The notes under the pieces: model-generated
Databases searched by the model: none
Told to the model about the DNA's origin: nothing
The model's input: only the letters and a program-made list of their open reading frames with translations
Source: Blastocatellia bacterium
Lineage (GTDB): Bacteria; Acidobacteriota; Blastocatellia; Chloracidobacteriales; JADJPF01
Assembly: GCA_025057015.1 (NCBI GenBank)
Contig: JANWYG010000010.1
Location: 218,506-282,505, forward strand
Reading direction: 5' to 3'
DNA length: 64,000 nt
Part shown: positions 8,858 through 17,937 of the stretch, in pieces
How the letters are laid out: each line of letters begins with the position of its first letter
Position numbering within the stretch: position 1 is the stretch's first letter
Translations under genes and position numbers: made by a program

Positions 8858-10269
8858 TGGAGCGGCCAATACTGGTAGCTGGTGCGTGGTCCCGCGAAGG
8901 CGAGCAGCTAGAGCGTAGGTCAGAGTTTACGGGAGAAGTTACACGTACTTACCTTGCGTCTAGGCAGCAGGTTGAAGATGCGATTTCTGCCGCCGCTGCC
9001 TCGGCTGAGGCTTTTGCAAAGCTACCGAGTTATAAAAGAGCTCGGATACTTGCAAACGTGGCAGAAGAGCTTCTTCATCGATCGGAAGATTTTGCCGCGT
9101 TAATAGTCAGCGAGGTAGGTAAGCCCCTGAAGGCTGCTCGTGTTGAGGTAGCCAGAGCAGCACAGACTTTTACCCTAGCTGCTGAGGAAGCAAAACGGCT
9201 TTCTGGTGATTTGCTGCCGCTCGATCTCGAACCTGCATCTGAGGGACGCTTAGCTCTTGTTCGGCGCTTTGCCATAGGTCCGGTTACTGCGATTACGCCA
9301 TTTAATTTTCCGCTCAATCTGATAGCGCACAAAGTAGCTCCGGCTGGAGCTGTTGGCAATCCGGTCTTGATTAAGCCGGCACCGCAGGCACCTTTGGTTG
9401 CTCTGGCGCTTGCCGAGGTACTTCTGAAGGCAGGCTGGCCGGCTGCTGCGCTTTCCGTGTTACCTTGCAGCAATGAGGTAGCTACTCTGTTAGTGACTGA
9501 CAAGAGGGTGAAAATGCTGTCTTTTACAGGTAGCGCAGCCGTAGGTTGGCGGCTCAAGCAGCTTGCCGCAGAAAAGCGCGTCGTGTTGGAGCTTGGCGGT
9601 AATGCTGCTGTCATAGTGCATTCAGATGCTGAGCTTGATGCAGCTGCTCAGAGGTGTGCTGCCGGTGCTTTTGCCTACTCTGGACAAATATGTATTTCTG
9701 TTCAGAGAGTATATGTGCATCGGCCGGTGTACGAACAATTTTTGGAGTGTTTGCTAGCAGCTACAGCGGGGCTTAAGTTAGGCGATCCTCGGGATGAAAC
9801 TACCGATATAGGACCTATGATCAGCGAAGCTGAGGCAATACGTGCTGAAACTTGGATAAAGGAAGCAGTTGAGCAGGGTGCAAAAGTACTTTGCGGTGCA
9901 CGGCGTCAGAAGAGTTTTATAGAGCCTACGGTGCTTGTCAATGTTGCTCCGCAACTACGAATTAACACCTGTGAAGCTTTCGCTCCCGTAGTAACTGTCG
10001 CGCCTTATGACGATTTTGACGAAGCGCTACAGCTTGTCGACGATAGCCCTTATGGACTACAGGCTGGGTTATTTACTAAGGATATAGGTAATATCTTTAA
10101 AGCTTATGAAAACCTGCACGTAGGTGGGCTAGTAGTTGGAGATATTCCTACTTATCGGGCTGAGCATATGCCTTATGGAGGAGTGAAGCAATCTGGAACT
10201 GGCCGCGAGGGTATTCGGTATGCGATAGAAGAGATGACGGAGCTTAAAACTTTGGTACTTAAACTTTAA
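8857..10269 (+). CDS. NAD(P)-dependent aldehyde dehydrogenase
   Basis: 470 residues of the aldehyde dehydrogenase superfamily. It has the nucleotide-binding ITPFNFPLNLIAHKVAPA, FTGSAAVGWRLK, the general-base Glu245 in LELGGN and the catalytic Cys279 in GQICISVQRV. A C-terminal MPYGGVKQSGTGREG completes the fold. The overall look is closest to the lactaldehyde/succinic-semialdehyde/GapN-like branch rather than CoA-acylating enzymes. The start is GTG 8857, overlapping the stop of the acyl-CoA synthetase. A GAGG lies just inside that gene's end. The 3' end overlaps the convergent TIG-domain gene by 4 bases. Substrate is not determined. Confidence 0.92.
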   Translation: MERPILVAGAWSREGEQLERRSEFTGEVTRTYLASRQQVEDAISAAAASAEAFAKLPSYKRARILANVAEELLHRSEDFAALIVSEVGKPLKAARVEVARAAQTFTLAAEEAKRLSGDLLPLDLEPASEGRLALVRRFAIGPVTAITPFNFPLNLIAHKVAPAGAVGNPVLIKPAPQAPLVALALAEVLLKAGWPAAALSVLPCSNEVATLLVTDKRVKMLSFTGSAAVGWRLKQLAAEKRVVLELGGNAAVIVHSDAELDAAAQRCAAGAFAYSGQICISVQRVYVHRPVYEQFLECLLAATAGLKLGDPRDETTDIGPMISEAEAIRAETWIKEAVEQGAKVLCGARRQKSFIEPTVLVNVAPQLRINTCEAFAPVVTVAPYDDFDEALQLVDDSPYGLQAGLFTKDIGNIFKAYENLHVGGLVVGDIPTYRAEHMPYGGVKQSGTGREGIRYAIEEMTELKTLVLKL

Positions 10270-11333
10270 TTTTGTATCCTTTCTAGGATTACTCCTTGTG
10301 ACTGACCTCCCATGAGACGGCGCTGTTGGATTATTTCCCGAAACCGGCGCCTATTTTCTTCTATCTGTCGAGGATCAATTGGAGTGGCTTCATGCTTGTA
10401 GTCGCCTGTGTCGTATTCCTGTAGTTGTGGATTAGCTTCGGGAGCTGATGAAGCAGTAGCGACGGGTATATATTCTGTTTGGTAGATTGGTTGGTAGGGC
10501 AAAGAGCTGCTTACGCTACTTCCTGAGTTTGGATTTTCTGGCAGCCTTATCGTGTGTTTTACTCCTACGGCAGTAGCTATATCTTCAAACTCGACTGTTT
10601 GCGGTGTAATAGACGTTATTGTGAAGATACCGAGGCGCTGTCCTACGACTACGGTCAAAGTCTTGTTCCCATCTTGTAGCAGTGCTTGTGGATTAGCACC
10701 GTTTGCCTCTGCAATATAGGCTAGCATTTTGTAGTTGGGCGATGGTGGTTGTAATACCGTTAAGTTGAGCGGTATAGAAAACCACTCTTCTTCTTTGCCT
10801 GGCGTTTTGACTTCTATCCTAAACTGCCCTGGTGAAGTGAACAAATGTTGTGGAAAGTCTGCTTTCAGTTCCGAGGAGCTAACGAACTTCGTTTTTACTA
10901 CCAACGGATTACCGTTGACGTAGATTCGGTTCTCTTCTGTAAATCCGCTGCCGCGCACTGTCAGCTCAAAAGATTTCGTCATTGCGTATACGGAGGTAGG
11001 GCTGACCGAATATAGCTGTATTGTAGGTTGCTTAGGTGGTGGCGGAGGTGGCGGAGGCGGCGGAGGTGGATACTCGAAGATGTTTCTGCTAACTTTGACT
11101 TCAGGTATGGAACGCTTAAGGATATCTAGTGGTAGAGCTAATGCTGAGTTGGAAGAGTCAGCTTTGACGGCTGCGTTTGACGAAGAGGGAGTTTGCCGGC
11201 TTAACTGGCTTGCTCGGACACGGTTCCTGTACTTTTCGGGTGAGACCGAGGTTGTTGTGCTGCTCGAGAAAGTGATTTTATAAATTGCTGTCGCTATGGC
11301 TATACTGATAATGATGGGTATTACTTTCTTCAT
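10266..11333 (-). CDS. Membrane-anchored Pro-rich protein with TIG-like and PilP/GspC-like modules
   Basis: 355 residues. An N-terminal anchor helix (VIPIIISIAIATAIY) is followed by a Ser/Thr linker and an uninterrupted run of 12 prolines near residues 90-102. An IPT/TIG-like beta domain follows (LYSVSPTSVYAMTKSFELTV with VRGSGFTEENRIYVNG). A second small domain at about 205-260 has the pattern LTVVVGQRLGIFTITSI ... IRLPE, like the PilP/GspC-type modules that recruit secretion or pilus parts. The C-terminus is Gln/Arg-rich. It looks like a periplasmic scaffold; no secretin or pilus gene is in the window. AAAAGG precedes the ATG closely. The domain calls are pattern-level only. Confidence 0.7.
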   Translation of the reverse strand: MKKVIPIIISIAIATAIYKITFSSSTTTSVSPEKYRNRVRASQLSRQTPSSSNAAVKADSSNSALALPLDILKRSIPEVKVSRNIFEYPPPPPPPPPPPPKQPTIQLYSVSPTSVYAMTKSFELTVRGSGFTEENRIYVNGNPLVVKTKFVSSSELKADFPQHLFTSPGQFRIEVKTPGKEEEWFSIPLNLTVLQPPSPNYKMLAYIAEANGANPQALLQDGNKTLTVVVGQRLGIFTITSITPQTVEFEDIATAVGVKHTIRLPENPNSGSSVSSSLPYQPIYQTEYIPVATASSAPEANPQLQEYDTGDYKHEATPIDPRQIEENRRRFREIIQQRRLMGGQSQGVILERIQN

Positions 11334-11368
11334 GACCTTTTCAAACGCCCTAGGTACGATAGAAGTTC

Positions 11369-11779
11369 CTATTCTTCAGGGTTGCTTTTGCGGCTGCGAG
11401 AAGAAGTACGCTTTTCTGGGTTTTTAAAGCTAGATACCGCACTATCCAGATCGGTATAGGATTTAAAGATACTATCCAGTTTCGACACCTGGATTATTTG
11501 TGATACAGCTTGCGAAGGATTGAGCAACTTGAGGTCACCGTCGGCATCTTGTGCGGTCTTAAGACACTGTATCAACGAACCTACGCCGGTGCTGTTGATA
11601 TAATTAACTCCACTTAGGTCAAGCAAGAAGAACTTCTCACCTTCGCTTACAAGCTTGTTTACGGTCTTGAGTAGTAGGTCTTCTTGTTCGTCAGGCGTGA
11701 GCCGACCTGTCAGTTTGACTATGTTTACTTCTCCTACCTTTTGTGTTCTGCATCTTGCTGGACGCCGAGTAATGTTCAT
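11369..11779 (-). CDS. STAS-domain anti-sigma-factor antagonist
   Basis: 136 residues from ATG 11779. A STAS domain (~residues 12-110) is clear: VNIVKLTGRLTPDE, then LVSEGEKFFLLDLSGVNYIN and the conserved STGVGSLIQCLKTAQDADG, whose Ser is the usual phosphorylation site in SpoIIAA-type proteins. The C-terminus is a basic Arg/Ser tail. A longer in-frame ATG at 11917 is rejected because it overlaps an extended -10 element (TGaTATAAT, 11921-11916). AAAGG sits about 10 nt before ATG 11779. It probably takes part in a partner-switching cascade with an anti-sigma kinase and phosphatase that are not in the window. Confidence 0.85.
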   Translation of the reverse strand: MNITRRPARCRTQKVGEVNIVKLTGRLTPDEQEDLLLKTVNKLVSEGEKFFLLDLSGVNYINSTGVGSLIQCLKTAQDADGDLKLLNPSQAVSQIIQVSKLDSIFKSYTDLDSAVSSFKNPEKRTSSRSRKSNPEE

Positions 11780-11915
11780 AAAGGGGCTACCTTTCTCAAT
11801 AAAGTGCAGTTTTGGTGTAACAGCTTGATTTTGAGTAAGCGATGTTTGCCCGACAAGAAAGTCACTCAAGGCCTCGATCTTTTGGCATTTTTGGCCGTCT
11901 TGAGTTTTGCGAGAC

Positions 11916-11921
11916 ATTATA
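11916..11921 (-). promoter_or_regulatory. Extended -10 element of the STAS gene
   Basis: Read on the minus strand this is TGaTATAAT, an extended -10; the -35 match is poor. The predicted transcript starts near 11908, inside the longest possible frame, and therefore supports the downstream start at 11779. Confidence 0.5.
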
Positions 11922-12042
11922 TCAGACTGCGGAGTTTTAGGCTATATATAGGGTCTCCAGTAGAAACTTTTGTGGCTCTCTAAAGCAGTTTTTAGGTACG
12001 CGAGCAGCTCTTCGTAGGGCTTTGTAGATTTTTAGAGAGGCC

Positions 12043-12070
12043 GGCGTGCCTGTTTTCAGTAAGGCACGCC
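12043..12070. terminator. 8-bp GC-rich stem-loop after the inositol-phosphate synthase gene
   Basis: GGCGTGCC (12043-12050) and GGCACGCC (12063-12070) are perfect complements around a 12-nt loop. The element lies 27 nt beyond the stop of the minus-strand gene at 12097. There is no T-run on either side, so it is a candidate terminator or RNA-stabilising hairpin. Confidence 0.5.
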
Positions 12071-12096
12071 TTTGGGGTAATACAGTAGGTTGTGCA

Positions 12097-13413
12097 TTAG
12101 TCATAGTATTCGAGCCCTAGGTGAGTGATTAACTCCTCACCTCGTATGTGTCTTAGCGTGTTTTTAAGTTTCATAAGCTGTATGAAGAGGTCATGTTCGG
12201 GATAAAGCTGAGGTGCGGTCATCGGACTTTTGAAGTAAAAGCTGAGCCATTCTTGTATGCCGTACATACCGCAGCGTTGCGCCAGATCCAGAAACAGCGC
12301 TAGGTCTAGCGCTATTGGTGCGGCAAGTATCGAGTCACGGCACAAGAAGTTGATCTTTATCTGCATAGGATAGCCGAGCCAGCCGAAGATGTCTATGTTA
12401 TCCCAACCTTCTTTGTTGTCTCCTCGAGGTGGATAGTAATTTATCCTGACTACGTGCGAGAAGTCACCGTAGAGTTCGGGATAAACTTCCGGTTGTAGGA
12501 TATACTCCAGCACAGAGAGCTTAGATTCCTCTTTAGTTTTAAACGATTCTGGATCATCAAGCACCTCGCCGTCACGGTTGCCTAGAATGTTAGTTGAGTA
12601 CCAGCCGCTTAGACCGAGCATACGGCTTTTCAGACCGGGAGCTACGATAGTCTTCATCAGCGTTTGGCCAGTCTTAAAATCTTTACCACAGATGGGAACA
12701 CCTAGTTTGATGGCAAGGTTCGTCAGTGCCGGAATGTCCACCGTAAGGTTTGGAGCACCATTTGCGAACGGTATGCGTGATTTAATAGCAGCATAGGCGT
12801 AGATCATCGAAGGGGCAATTTCAGGGCTGTTTTCTTCAAGTGCTTTCTCGAAAGTTTCTATTGACTGGTGCACTGCTGAGGGCTTCAGATATGCCTCAGT
12901 AGACGCACACCATATCATTACTAGACGTGTGCAGCCATGGAGCTTTCTGAACTGCTCGATGTCAGCTATGAGCATTTCGGCTAGCTCACGCTTGTTATTT
13001 GCTGTTTTGACGTTGGTGCCGCTTAGGCGCTTTACATAGTTTTTGTCAAATACTGCGCGCATCGGCTTTATGCACTCTAGTTCTGGTCGCAGCTGTTCGA
13101 GCAAGGTTTTTTCTAATACGCCACAATGTAACGCTGCTTCGTAGCAATTCTCCTCAAATATGTCCCAAGCGCCGAATATGAGGTCATCGAGTTCAGCAAG
13201 TGGCACGAAATCCTTAATCTTGGGTGAACGACCTTCGGTACGCTTTCCGAGTCTGATTGTAGCCATTTGCGTTAGACTTCCTATCGGTTTAGCAAGTCCC
13301 TTTCGGATTGCTTCGACGCCTGCTATGACGGTCGTGCTGACAGCGCCAAGACCTACTAGTAGCACACCTAATTTTCCAGAAGGTGGCTTAATCTCTATCC
13401 CTTTTGCTATCAT
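12097..13413 (-). CDS. ino1: myo-Inositol-1-phosphate synthase
   Basis: 438 residues, the bacterial size class. It converts glucose-6-phosphate to myo-inositol-3-phosphate with bound NAD+. The N-terminal Rossmann loop is GVLLVGLGAVSTTVIAGVEA. Later come PFANGAPNLTVDIPAL, CGKDFKTGQTLMKT (catalytic Lys region), LGLSGWYSTNILGNRDG and IKINFLCRDSILAAPI, all typical of Ino1. The ATG has GGAG 7 nt upstream. Inositol phosphate can feed phosphatidylinositol-type lipids, inositol solutes or mycothiol-like thiols; no partner gene is adjacent, so the end product is open. It is transcribed away from the gene at 13535. Confidence 0.93.
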   Translation of the reverse strand: MIAKGIEIKPPSGKLGVLLVGLGAVSTTVIAGVEAIRKGLAKPIGSLTQMATIRLGKRTEGRSPKIKDFVPLAELDDLIFGAWDIFEENCYEAALHCGVLEKTLLEQLRPELECIKPMRAVFDKNYVKRLSGTNVKTANNKRELAEMLIADIEQFRKLHGCTRLVMIWCASTEAYLKPSAVHQSIETFEKALEENSPEIAPSMIYAYAAIKSRIPFANGAPNLTVDIPALTNLAIKLGVPICGKDFKTGQTLMKTIVAPGLKSRMLGLSGWYSTNILGNRDGEVLDDPESFKTKEESKLSVLEYILQPEVYPELYGDFSHVVRINYYPPRGDNKEGWDNIDIFGWLGYPMQIKINFLCRDSILAAPIALDLALFLDLAQRCGMYGIQEWLSFYFKSPMTAPQLYPEHDLFIQLMKLKNTLRHIRGEELITHLGLEYYD

Positions 13414-13534
13414 CTTATAACTCCACAGGTGTTTTCAAAGTTGCTAAGGGTAAAATCTTGCGGGCGCATGAGTATATCGTTTGCTTGCTCAGATCTATCG
13501 CAAATGTGCGCTTGCGGCTTGATAAGGAGATTGT

Positions 13535-14071
13535 ATGTCGGATAAATTGTTGACAGTATTACTCATTCTTCTATCAATAGCTAGCTTGGCTAAGGCACAG
13601 GCACGTGGACGCATTACCTTGAGACAAGAGCCTGTAGCCTCTGCTGGAGACTCTCGTATTGCGGAAGAGCTGTTTCCTCCGATGCTGGCAGGGCTTAGGC
13701 GTTCTAAGGTAGAGTTTACGGGATCTGGAACCGGTTATGTAGCTGCTGCTGAGTATACTGACGGCTTGCGGTTGGAGTTGCGCAAAGGAGGCGCTATGGC
13801 TTCGCCGCAGCAGCTACGGGCACTTGCTGAGCATTATAAAAACCGTCCTACTCGAGAAGGAGATGTCGGATACGAGCGTCCGGTACTGATACAAGGTTAT
13901 CAAAGCCTTGAAATATATGTGTCCTACAGTGGGCTAAGGTTGTGCAATATTATTCTTGGGGATGTTGGGCAACTTTCGATTAATTCGAGACTTACGGAAG
14001 ACATTTTCAGGAAGGCTATCTCAGAGCTCGACTTGAAAGGACTAGAAAAGAAGTTAAAAGCTAAACCTTAG
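13535..14071 (+). CDS. Secreted protein of unknown function
   Basis: 178 residues with a clear signal peptide (KLLTVLLILLSIASLAKAQA, cleavage likely after AKA near residue 21). The mature part is a small mixed alpha/beta domain with VEFTGSGTGYVAAAEYTDG and LRLELRKGG; no lipobox, catalytic motif or repeat is visible. AAGGAG lies 5 nt before the ATG. The final 18 bases overlap the convergent gene at 14054. I do not recognise the family; it is presumably periplasmic. Confidence 0.75.
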   Translation: MSDKLLTVLLILLSIASLAKAQARGRITLRQEPVASAGDSRIAEELFPPMLAGLRRSKVEFTGSGTGYVAAAEYTDGLRLELRKGGAMASPQQLRALAEHYKNRPTREGDVGYERPVLIQGYQSLEIYVSYSGLRLCNIILGDVGQLSINSRLTEDIFRKAISELDLKGLEKKLKAKP

Positions 14072-14548
14072 CACTCCGTATTTAGAGTAGACCGTTCCTT
14101 CTAAGCGCAGGTAGTTCGGCTTAAAAGCGAATCTAAGAGGACGGTGGAGGGGAAAGAAAAACGTCGCCCAGCTACCACTGTAGGGTGAGATTCGAAAGCG
14201 CGGCTGCTGCAGTACGCGTAGTTGCCAACTATCATCGCCAAAAAAACTGAAATTCAGGGTTTCGTTCGATGATGTAACATTTTGCAGCATGCCTGGTAGA
14301 TAGGCTTTCCCCATATTTATAGTGTCTAGGTGTTGTAGTTCGAAGTTCAGAAGGTGGATATGCAAGCCTTCTTCGAAGGGGCAGTCATCTGTAAGTAGCA
14401 GAAGATAGCCGTTCTTACAGGCAAATTGCTGTTCTAGTATAAGTCCTTCTAAGATGAGTCCCGTTGGTTGCCCTCTGTAGATAATCTCAGAAGACGTTGT
14501 ATCTGGCTTGTTGATTCTCCTTGTAGAGAACAGGTTTGTCGATTCCAT
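14054..14548 (-). CDS. Hypothetical protein
   Basis: 164 residues, soluble and beta-rich, without signal peptide or membrane helix. Visible segments include TGLILEGLILEQQFACKNG, LLLLTDDCPFEEGLHIHLLN and RFRISPYSGSWATFFFPL, which suggest a PilZ-like or split-barrel fold, but this is only impression. GGAG lies very close to the ATG and a CATACT -10-like hexamer 10 nt upstream, so the leader would be short. It diverges from the bi-domain oxidoreductase and overlaps the secreted protein gene at its 3' end. Confidence 0.65.
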   Translation of the reverse strand: MESTNLFSTRRINKPDTTSSEIIYRGQPTGLILEGLILEQQFACKNGYLLLLTDDCPFEEGLHIHLLNFELQHLDTINMGKAYLPGMLQNVTSSNETLNFSFFGDDSWQLRVLQQPRFRISPYSGSWATFFFPLHRPLRFAFKPNYLRLEGTVYSKYGVLRFSF

Positions 14549-14610
14549 GCTCCGGTTCAGTATGGATCTAAATTACTGCTGTGCTAGAATGCACGCCTTT
14601 TGGAGGAGTT

Positions 14611-16794
14611 ATGAAGCAGGTTGTGCAGAATTTCAAGACGGGTGAGCTTAAAGTAGAGGAGCTGCCGCCGCCGGTATTACGGCCTGGTGGTGTGCTAGTG
14701 CGCACAGCATATTCTCTCATCAGTGCTGGTACAGAGCGTTCTACGGTGGCAGTAGCACAGAGTTCGCTGCTTGGTAAGGCTCGTCAACGGCCTGATCTTG
14801 TAGCTCAAGTAATTGACTCACTAAGGCGCGAGGGTTTTAGAAGTACTTATGAGAAGGTCATGGCAAGACTAGAGACGGTAAGAGCACTTGGGTACAGTAG
14901 TGCTGGCACGGTAATCGAAGTTGCTGAGGGTGTTGATAGTTTCCGTGTAGGTGAACGTGTGGCTTGCGCTGGAGTTGGTTATGCCTCTCATGCCGAGATA
15001 AACTTTGTGCCTGTAAATCTCTGTGCGCGGGTTCCTGAAGGAGTATCCCTTGCTGATGCCGCATATACTACGCTTGCTGCGATAGCTATTCAAGGTGTTA
15101 GACAGGCGCAGGTACAGATAGGCGAGGCTGTAGCTGTCATAGGTCTAGGGCTTATAGGGCAGCTTACGGTGCAGGTTCTGTCAGCGGCTGGCTGCAGGGT
15201 TTTTGGCATAGATATTGACATAGCTGCTGTCGAACTAGCCAAGCGAAGCGGTGCTGAAGAAGCCGTGTTGCGTTCTGACGACGTCCGCCGTATGGCGGAG
15301 GTGTTTACTTTTGGTCGCGGTTTCGATGCTGTCATCATCACTGCTAGTACTTCGAGCAATGATCCGGTGAAAGTGGCCGCAGAGGTAGCTCGTGACCGTG
15401 CCTGCATAGTAGTAGTTGGAGCTGTAGCTATGGACATACCCCGTGAGCATTTTTACATGAAAGAGTTACAGCTCAAGTTATCGCGCTCATATGGTCCGGG
15501 GCGTTATGATCCTGCTTATGAGGAGTTTGGTTTGGACTATCCCATAGGGTATGTTCGCTGGACAGAGAAGCGTAACATGGAAGAGGCATTAAGATTGATG
15601 GCAGTAGGCAAACTGCGCGTTGGCGAGCTCACGACTCATCGTTATAGGTTGGATCAGGCTGCTGAGGCATATGACCTAATTCTAGGCAAGGTGAAGGCCA
15701 GCCCTGTTTGCGGTGTCTTGTTGGAGTATTCGGACTCGCCGGAGCAGTGCTTGCGGATAGAGACAAAGCATGCGTCAAGGCGGGTATGTGATGCAGGTAA
15801 GATAGGCGTAGGATTTATAGGAGCGGGCAGCTTTGCTACGGCGAGCTTGTTACCTCATCTGCGTGATAGTGCTGCTGTAGTGTTAAGAGGGGTAGCAAAC
15901 TCAAGCGGTGTATCAGCAAAAAATGTTGCTGAAAGGTTTCGTTTTGCCTTTTGTACGACTTCGTCACAGCAGGTAATGGCTGATTCTGAAACTGCTGCGG
16001 TGTTCATAGCTACTCGCCATGACAGCCACGCACGGCTTGTATGTGAGGCTTTGAGTGCTGGGAAAGCCGTCTTTGTGGAGAAGCCGCTATGCTTGGAAGA
16101 AGACGAGCTGCGCAGGATAGTAGAAACCTGGAGGCAAGCTGGTTGTCCGTTGCTGATGGTAGGTTTTAATAGACGATTTGCACCGCTAGTGGCAGAGATA
16201 AAAAAAGCACTTGGCAAGAAAGCAGGCCCTTACTGTATCAATTATCGAGTAAATGCTGGTTTTATACCGAGGGACAATTGGATACAAAATCCGGTGCAAG
16301 GTGGCGGGCGGATTCGAGGGGAGGTATGTCACTTTATCGACCTGATGCAACACCTTACGGAGTCTGAACCGGTCAAGGTTTATGCTGAATGTATAAGCAG
16401 TGGCTCTCAGAAAGCGACGGATGAGGACACAGTAGAGATCAATCTGAAGTTTTCTGATGGGTCTGTTGGGAACATAAGTTATATAGCTATAGGGGATAAG
16501 AGTTTTCCGAAGGAGCGCTTGGAGCTTTTTGGGGATGGTTCAGTAGCTGTGCTTGATGATTTTAGAGCTGCTTTGTTTTTTAAAAATGGTGGCAGTAGAA
16601 GCTTAGGCGGCGGCTCGCAAGACAAAGGGCATAGTGCTGAGGTTAGAGCATTCATCGAAGCTGTGATAAAGGGCGGACAAGCGCCTATTCCTATGCGGTC
16701 GATAGTTGCTACGACTTTAACCACTTTCAAGATACTAGAGAGCTTGCGTCGTGGATTGCCGATGCCGATATCAATGAGTGAATATGGACTGTGA
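14611..16794 (+). CDS. Bi-domain oxidoreductase (MDR dehydrogenase fused to Gfo/Idh/MocA)
   Basis: 727 residues from ATG 14611, preceded by TGGAGGAG; an upstream in-frame GTG at 14581 has no such site. The N-terminal ~360 residues are a medium-chain dehydrogenase (SLISAGTERSTV, ALGYSSAGTVIEV, Rossmann loop AVIGLGLIGQLTVQVL). The remaining part is a Gfo/Idh/MocA oxidoreductase with Rossmann loop VGFIGAGSFATASLLPHL and the EKP motif in AVFVEKPLCLEEDEL. This fusion is known from polysaccharide loci, usually beside a heparinase-like protein, and is thought to modify a nucleotide sugar. That heparinase-like gene is present at 28760. The 3' end overlaps the next gene. Confidence 0.9.
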   Translation: MKQVVQNFKTGELKVEELPPPVLRPGGVLVRTAYSLISAGTERSTVAVAQSSLLGKARQRPDLVAQVIDSLRREGFRSTYEKVMARLETVRALGYSSAGTVIEVAEGVDSFRVGERVACAGVGYASHAEINFVPVNLCARVPEGVSLADAAYTTLAAIAIQGVRQAQVQIGEAVAVIGLGLIGQLTVQVLSAAGCRVFGIDIDIAAVELAKRSGAEEAVLRSDDVRRMAEVFTFGRGFDAVIITASTSSNDPVKVAAEVARDRACIVVVGAVAMDIPREHFYMKELQLKLSRSYGPGRYDPAYEEFGLDYPIGYVRWTEKRNMEEALRLMAVGKLRVGELTTHRYRLDQAAEAYDLILGKVKASPVCGVLLEYSDSPEQCLRIETKHASRRVCDAGKIGVGFIGAGSFATASLLPHLRDSAAVVLRGVANSSGVSAKNVAERFRFAFCTTSSQQVMADSETAAVFIATRHDSHARLVCEALSAGKAVFVEKPLCLEEDELRRIVETWRQAGCPLLMVGFNRRFAPLVAEIKKALGKKAGPYCINYRVNAGFIPRDNWIQNPVQGGGRIRGEVCHFIDLMQHLTESEPVKVYAECISSGSQKATDEDTVEINLKFSDGSVGNISYIAIGDKSFPKERLELFGDGSVAVLDDFRAALFFKNGGSRSLGGGSQDKGHSAEVRAFIEAVIKGGQAPIPMRSIVATTLTTFKILESLRRGLPMPISMSEYGL

Positions 16795-17935
16795 GCTGTT
16801 ATTTGACCGGCTTCTTGAGCTTTGTATTGCTGAACAATGGAGGGGGTATGACCCTTACGACGGACTGTCTAGTCCTATCTGCAGGTACTTTCCGAAGTAT
16901 CTTAGGATAGCTTGGACACAGTTCTTTAAGCGTTCACCAATAAATTTCAGGAAGCTGGTTGGTATAAAGAAGCAAGAAAATCCCAAAGCTTTGGGCTTGG
17001 CGGCACGGGCATTACTGATGGTGTATAGAGTAACTGGAAAGCAACATTACAGGCAACAGGCTGAGGAATTGCTCAAGCGGCTCTATGTCTTACGTTCGCC
17101 AGGCTACGGTGATTACTTCTGTTGGGGCTATAGTTTCGCTTGGCAATCGAGGGCGTTCTACTTACCTGCACGTACTCCGTCGATCGTATGTACGGCATTT
17201 GTAGCGGATGCTTGGCTTGAACATTACGAAGTTTGTAGTGAGCCTTCGTCTTTGGAAATAGCTATCTCGGCGTGTGAATTTTTGCTCAAGTTTCTCAACT
17301 ATAAAATCAGTGGTGATGAACTGTGTTTTAGCTATACGCCTCTTGACAATACTCAAGTGCATAATGCTAACCTTTTGGGTGCAGCATTGCTTGCGCGTAC
17401 GTCTCGTTATGTTAACTGTGGAAGTTATGTTGAGTTTGCTGTCAAGTCCGCAATGTTTAGCATTCGCCGTCAGGCTTCAGATGGGTCTTGGCCATACGGT
17501 ATGGCAGCGAATCAGCAATGGATAGACAGTTTTCACACGGGGTTTGTTCTTGTATCGCTTGCCGACGTCATAACGGCTTGCCAAAAAGCTGAGTGGAGCT
17601 CTGTATTGGAGAGGGGATTACGGTTTTATTGCCGACACTTCTTCCTTGCTGATGGTACACCTAAGTATTATCATAACTCGACCTATCCGATAGATATTCA
17701 TAGCTGTGCTCAGGCACTTGTGACGTATGCTAGGTTATCTGAATACATACCTGATGCAGAAGCTCAGCTCAATCGGCTCTTGGAGTGGACATTACGGCAT
17801 ATGTATGACAAGAATAAAGGCTATTTTTATTTTCAGCGCCGACGTTTGTACATCAATCGGATAGCTTATTTACGCTGGTCGCAGGCGTGGATGCTTTATG
17901 CTTTAGCTTGGGTTATCTATAGACTCAGGAGTTGA
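16784..17935 (+). CDS. Alpha/alpha-barrel protein of a polysaccharide locus
   Basis: 383 residues from ATG 16784 (a GTG at 16778 is also possible); it overlaps the stop of the preceding gene. The sequence is all-helical with repeated hairpins (LAARALLMVYRVTGKQHY, FHTGFVLVSLADVITACQ, DIHSCAQALVTYARL), typical of six-hairpin barrel enzymes. Many aromatic and His residues line possible substrate loops (YGDYFCWGYSFAWQ, KYYHNSTYPIDIHS). Similar proteins accompany polysaccharide biosynthesis genes, where epimerase, lyase or hydrolase roles are proposed. No signal peptide is visible. The fold call is moderate and the reaction unknown. Confidence 0.75.
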   Translation: MDCELLFDRLLELCIAEQWRGYDPYDGLSSPICRYFPKYLRIAWTQFFKRSPINFRKLVGIKKQENPKALGLAARALLMVYRVTGKQHYRQQAEELLKRLYVLRSPGYGDYFCWGYSFAWQSRAFYLPARTPSIVCTAFVADAWLEHYEVCSEPSSLEIAISACEFLLKFLNYKISGDELCFSYTPLDNTQVHNANLLGAALLARTSRYVNCGSYVEFAVKSAMFSIRRQASDGSWPYGMAANQQWIDSFHTGFVLVSLADVITACQKAEWSSVLERGLRFYCRHFFLADGTPKYYHNSTYPIDIHSCAQALVTYARLSEYIPDAEAQLNRLLEWTLRHMYDKNKGYFYFQRRRLYINRIAYLRWSQAWMLYALAWVIYRLRS

Positions 17936-17937
17936 GC

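Larger units (their letters stand above)
11780..12096. other. 317-nt intergenic region
   Basis: It holds the extended -10 promoter for the STAS gene (11916-11921) with a ~130-nt leader to ATG 11779, and a hairpin at 12043-12070. I see no convincing coding capacity apart from the rejected 46-codon extension of the STAS gene. Confidence 0.55.

Noticed and set aside
9075-9614. 179-codon minus-strand frame
   Set aside because: It is antisense to the aldehyde dehydrogenase, whose catalytic motifs are intact on the plus strand.
11780-11917. 46-codon N-terminal extension of the STAS protein
   Set aside because: Its ATG overlaps an extended -10 element, it lacks a ribosome-binding site and the residues are not STAS-like.
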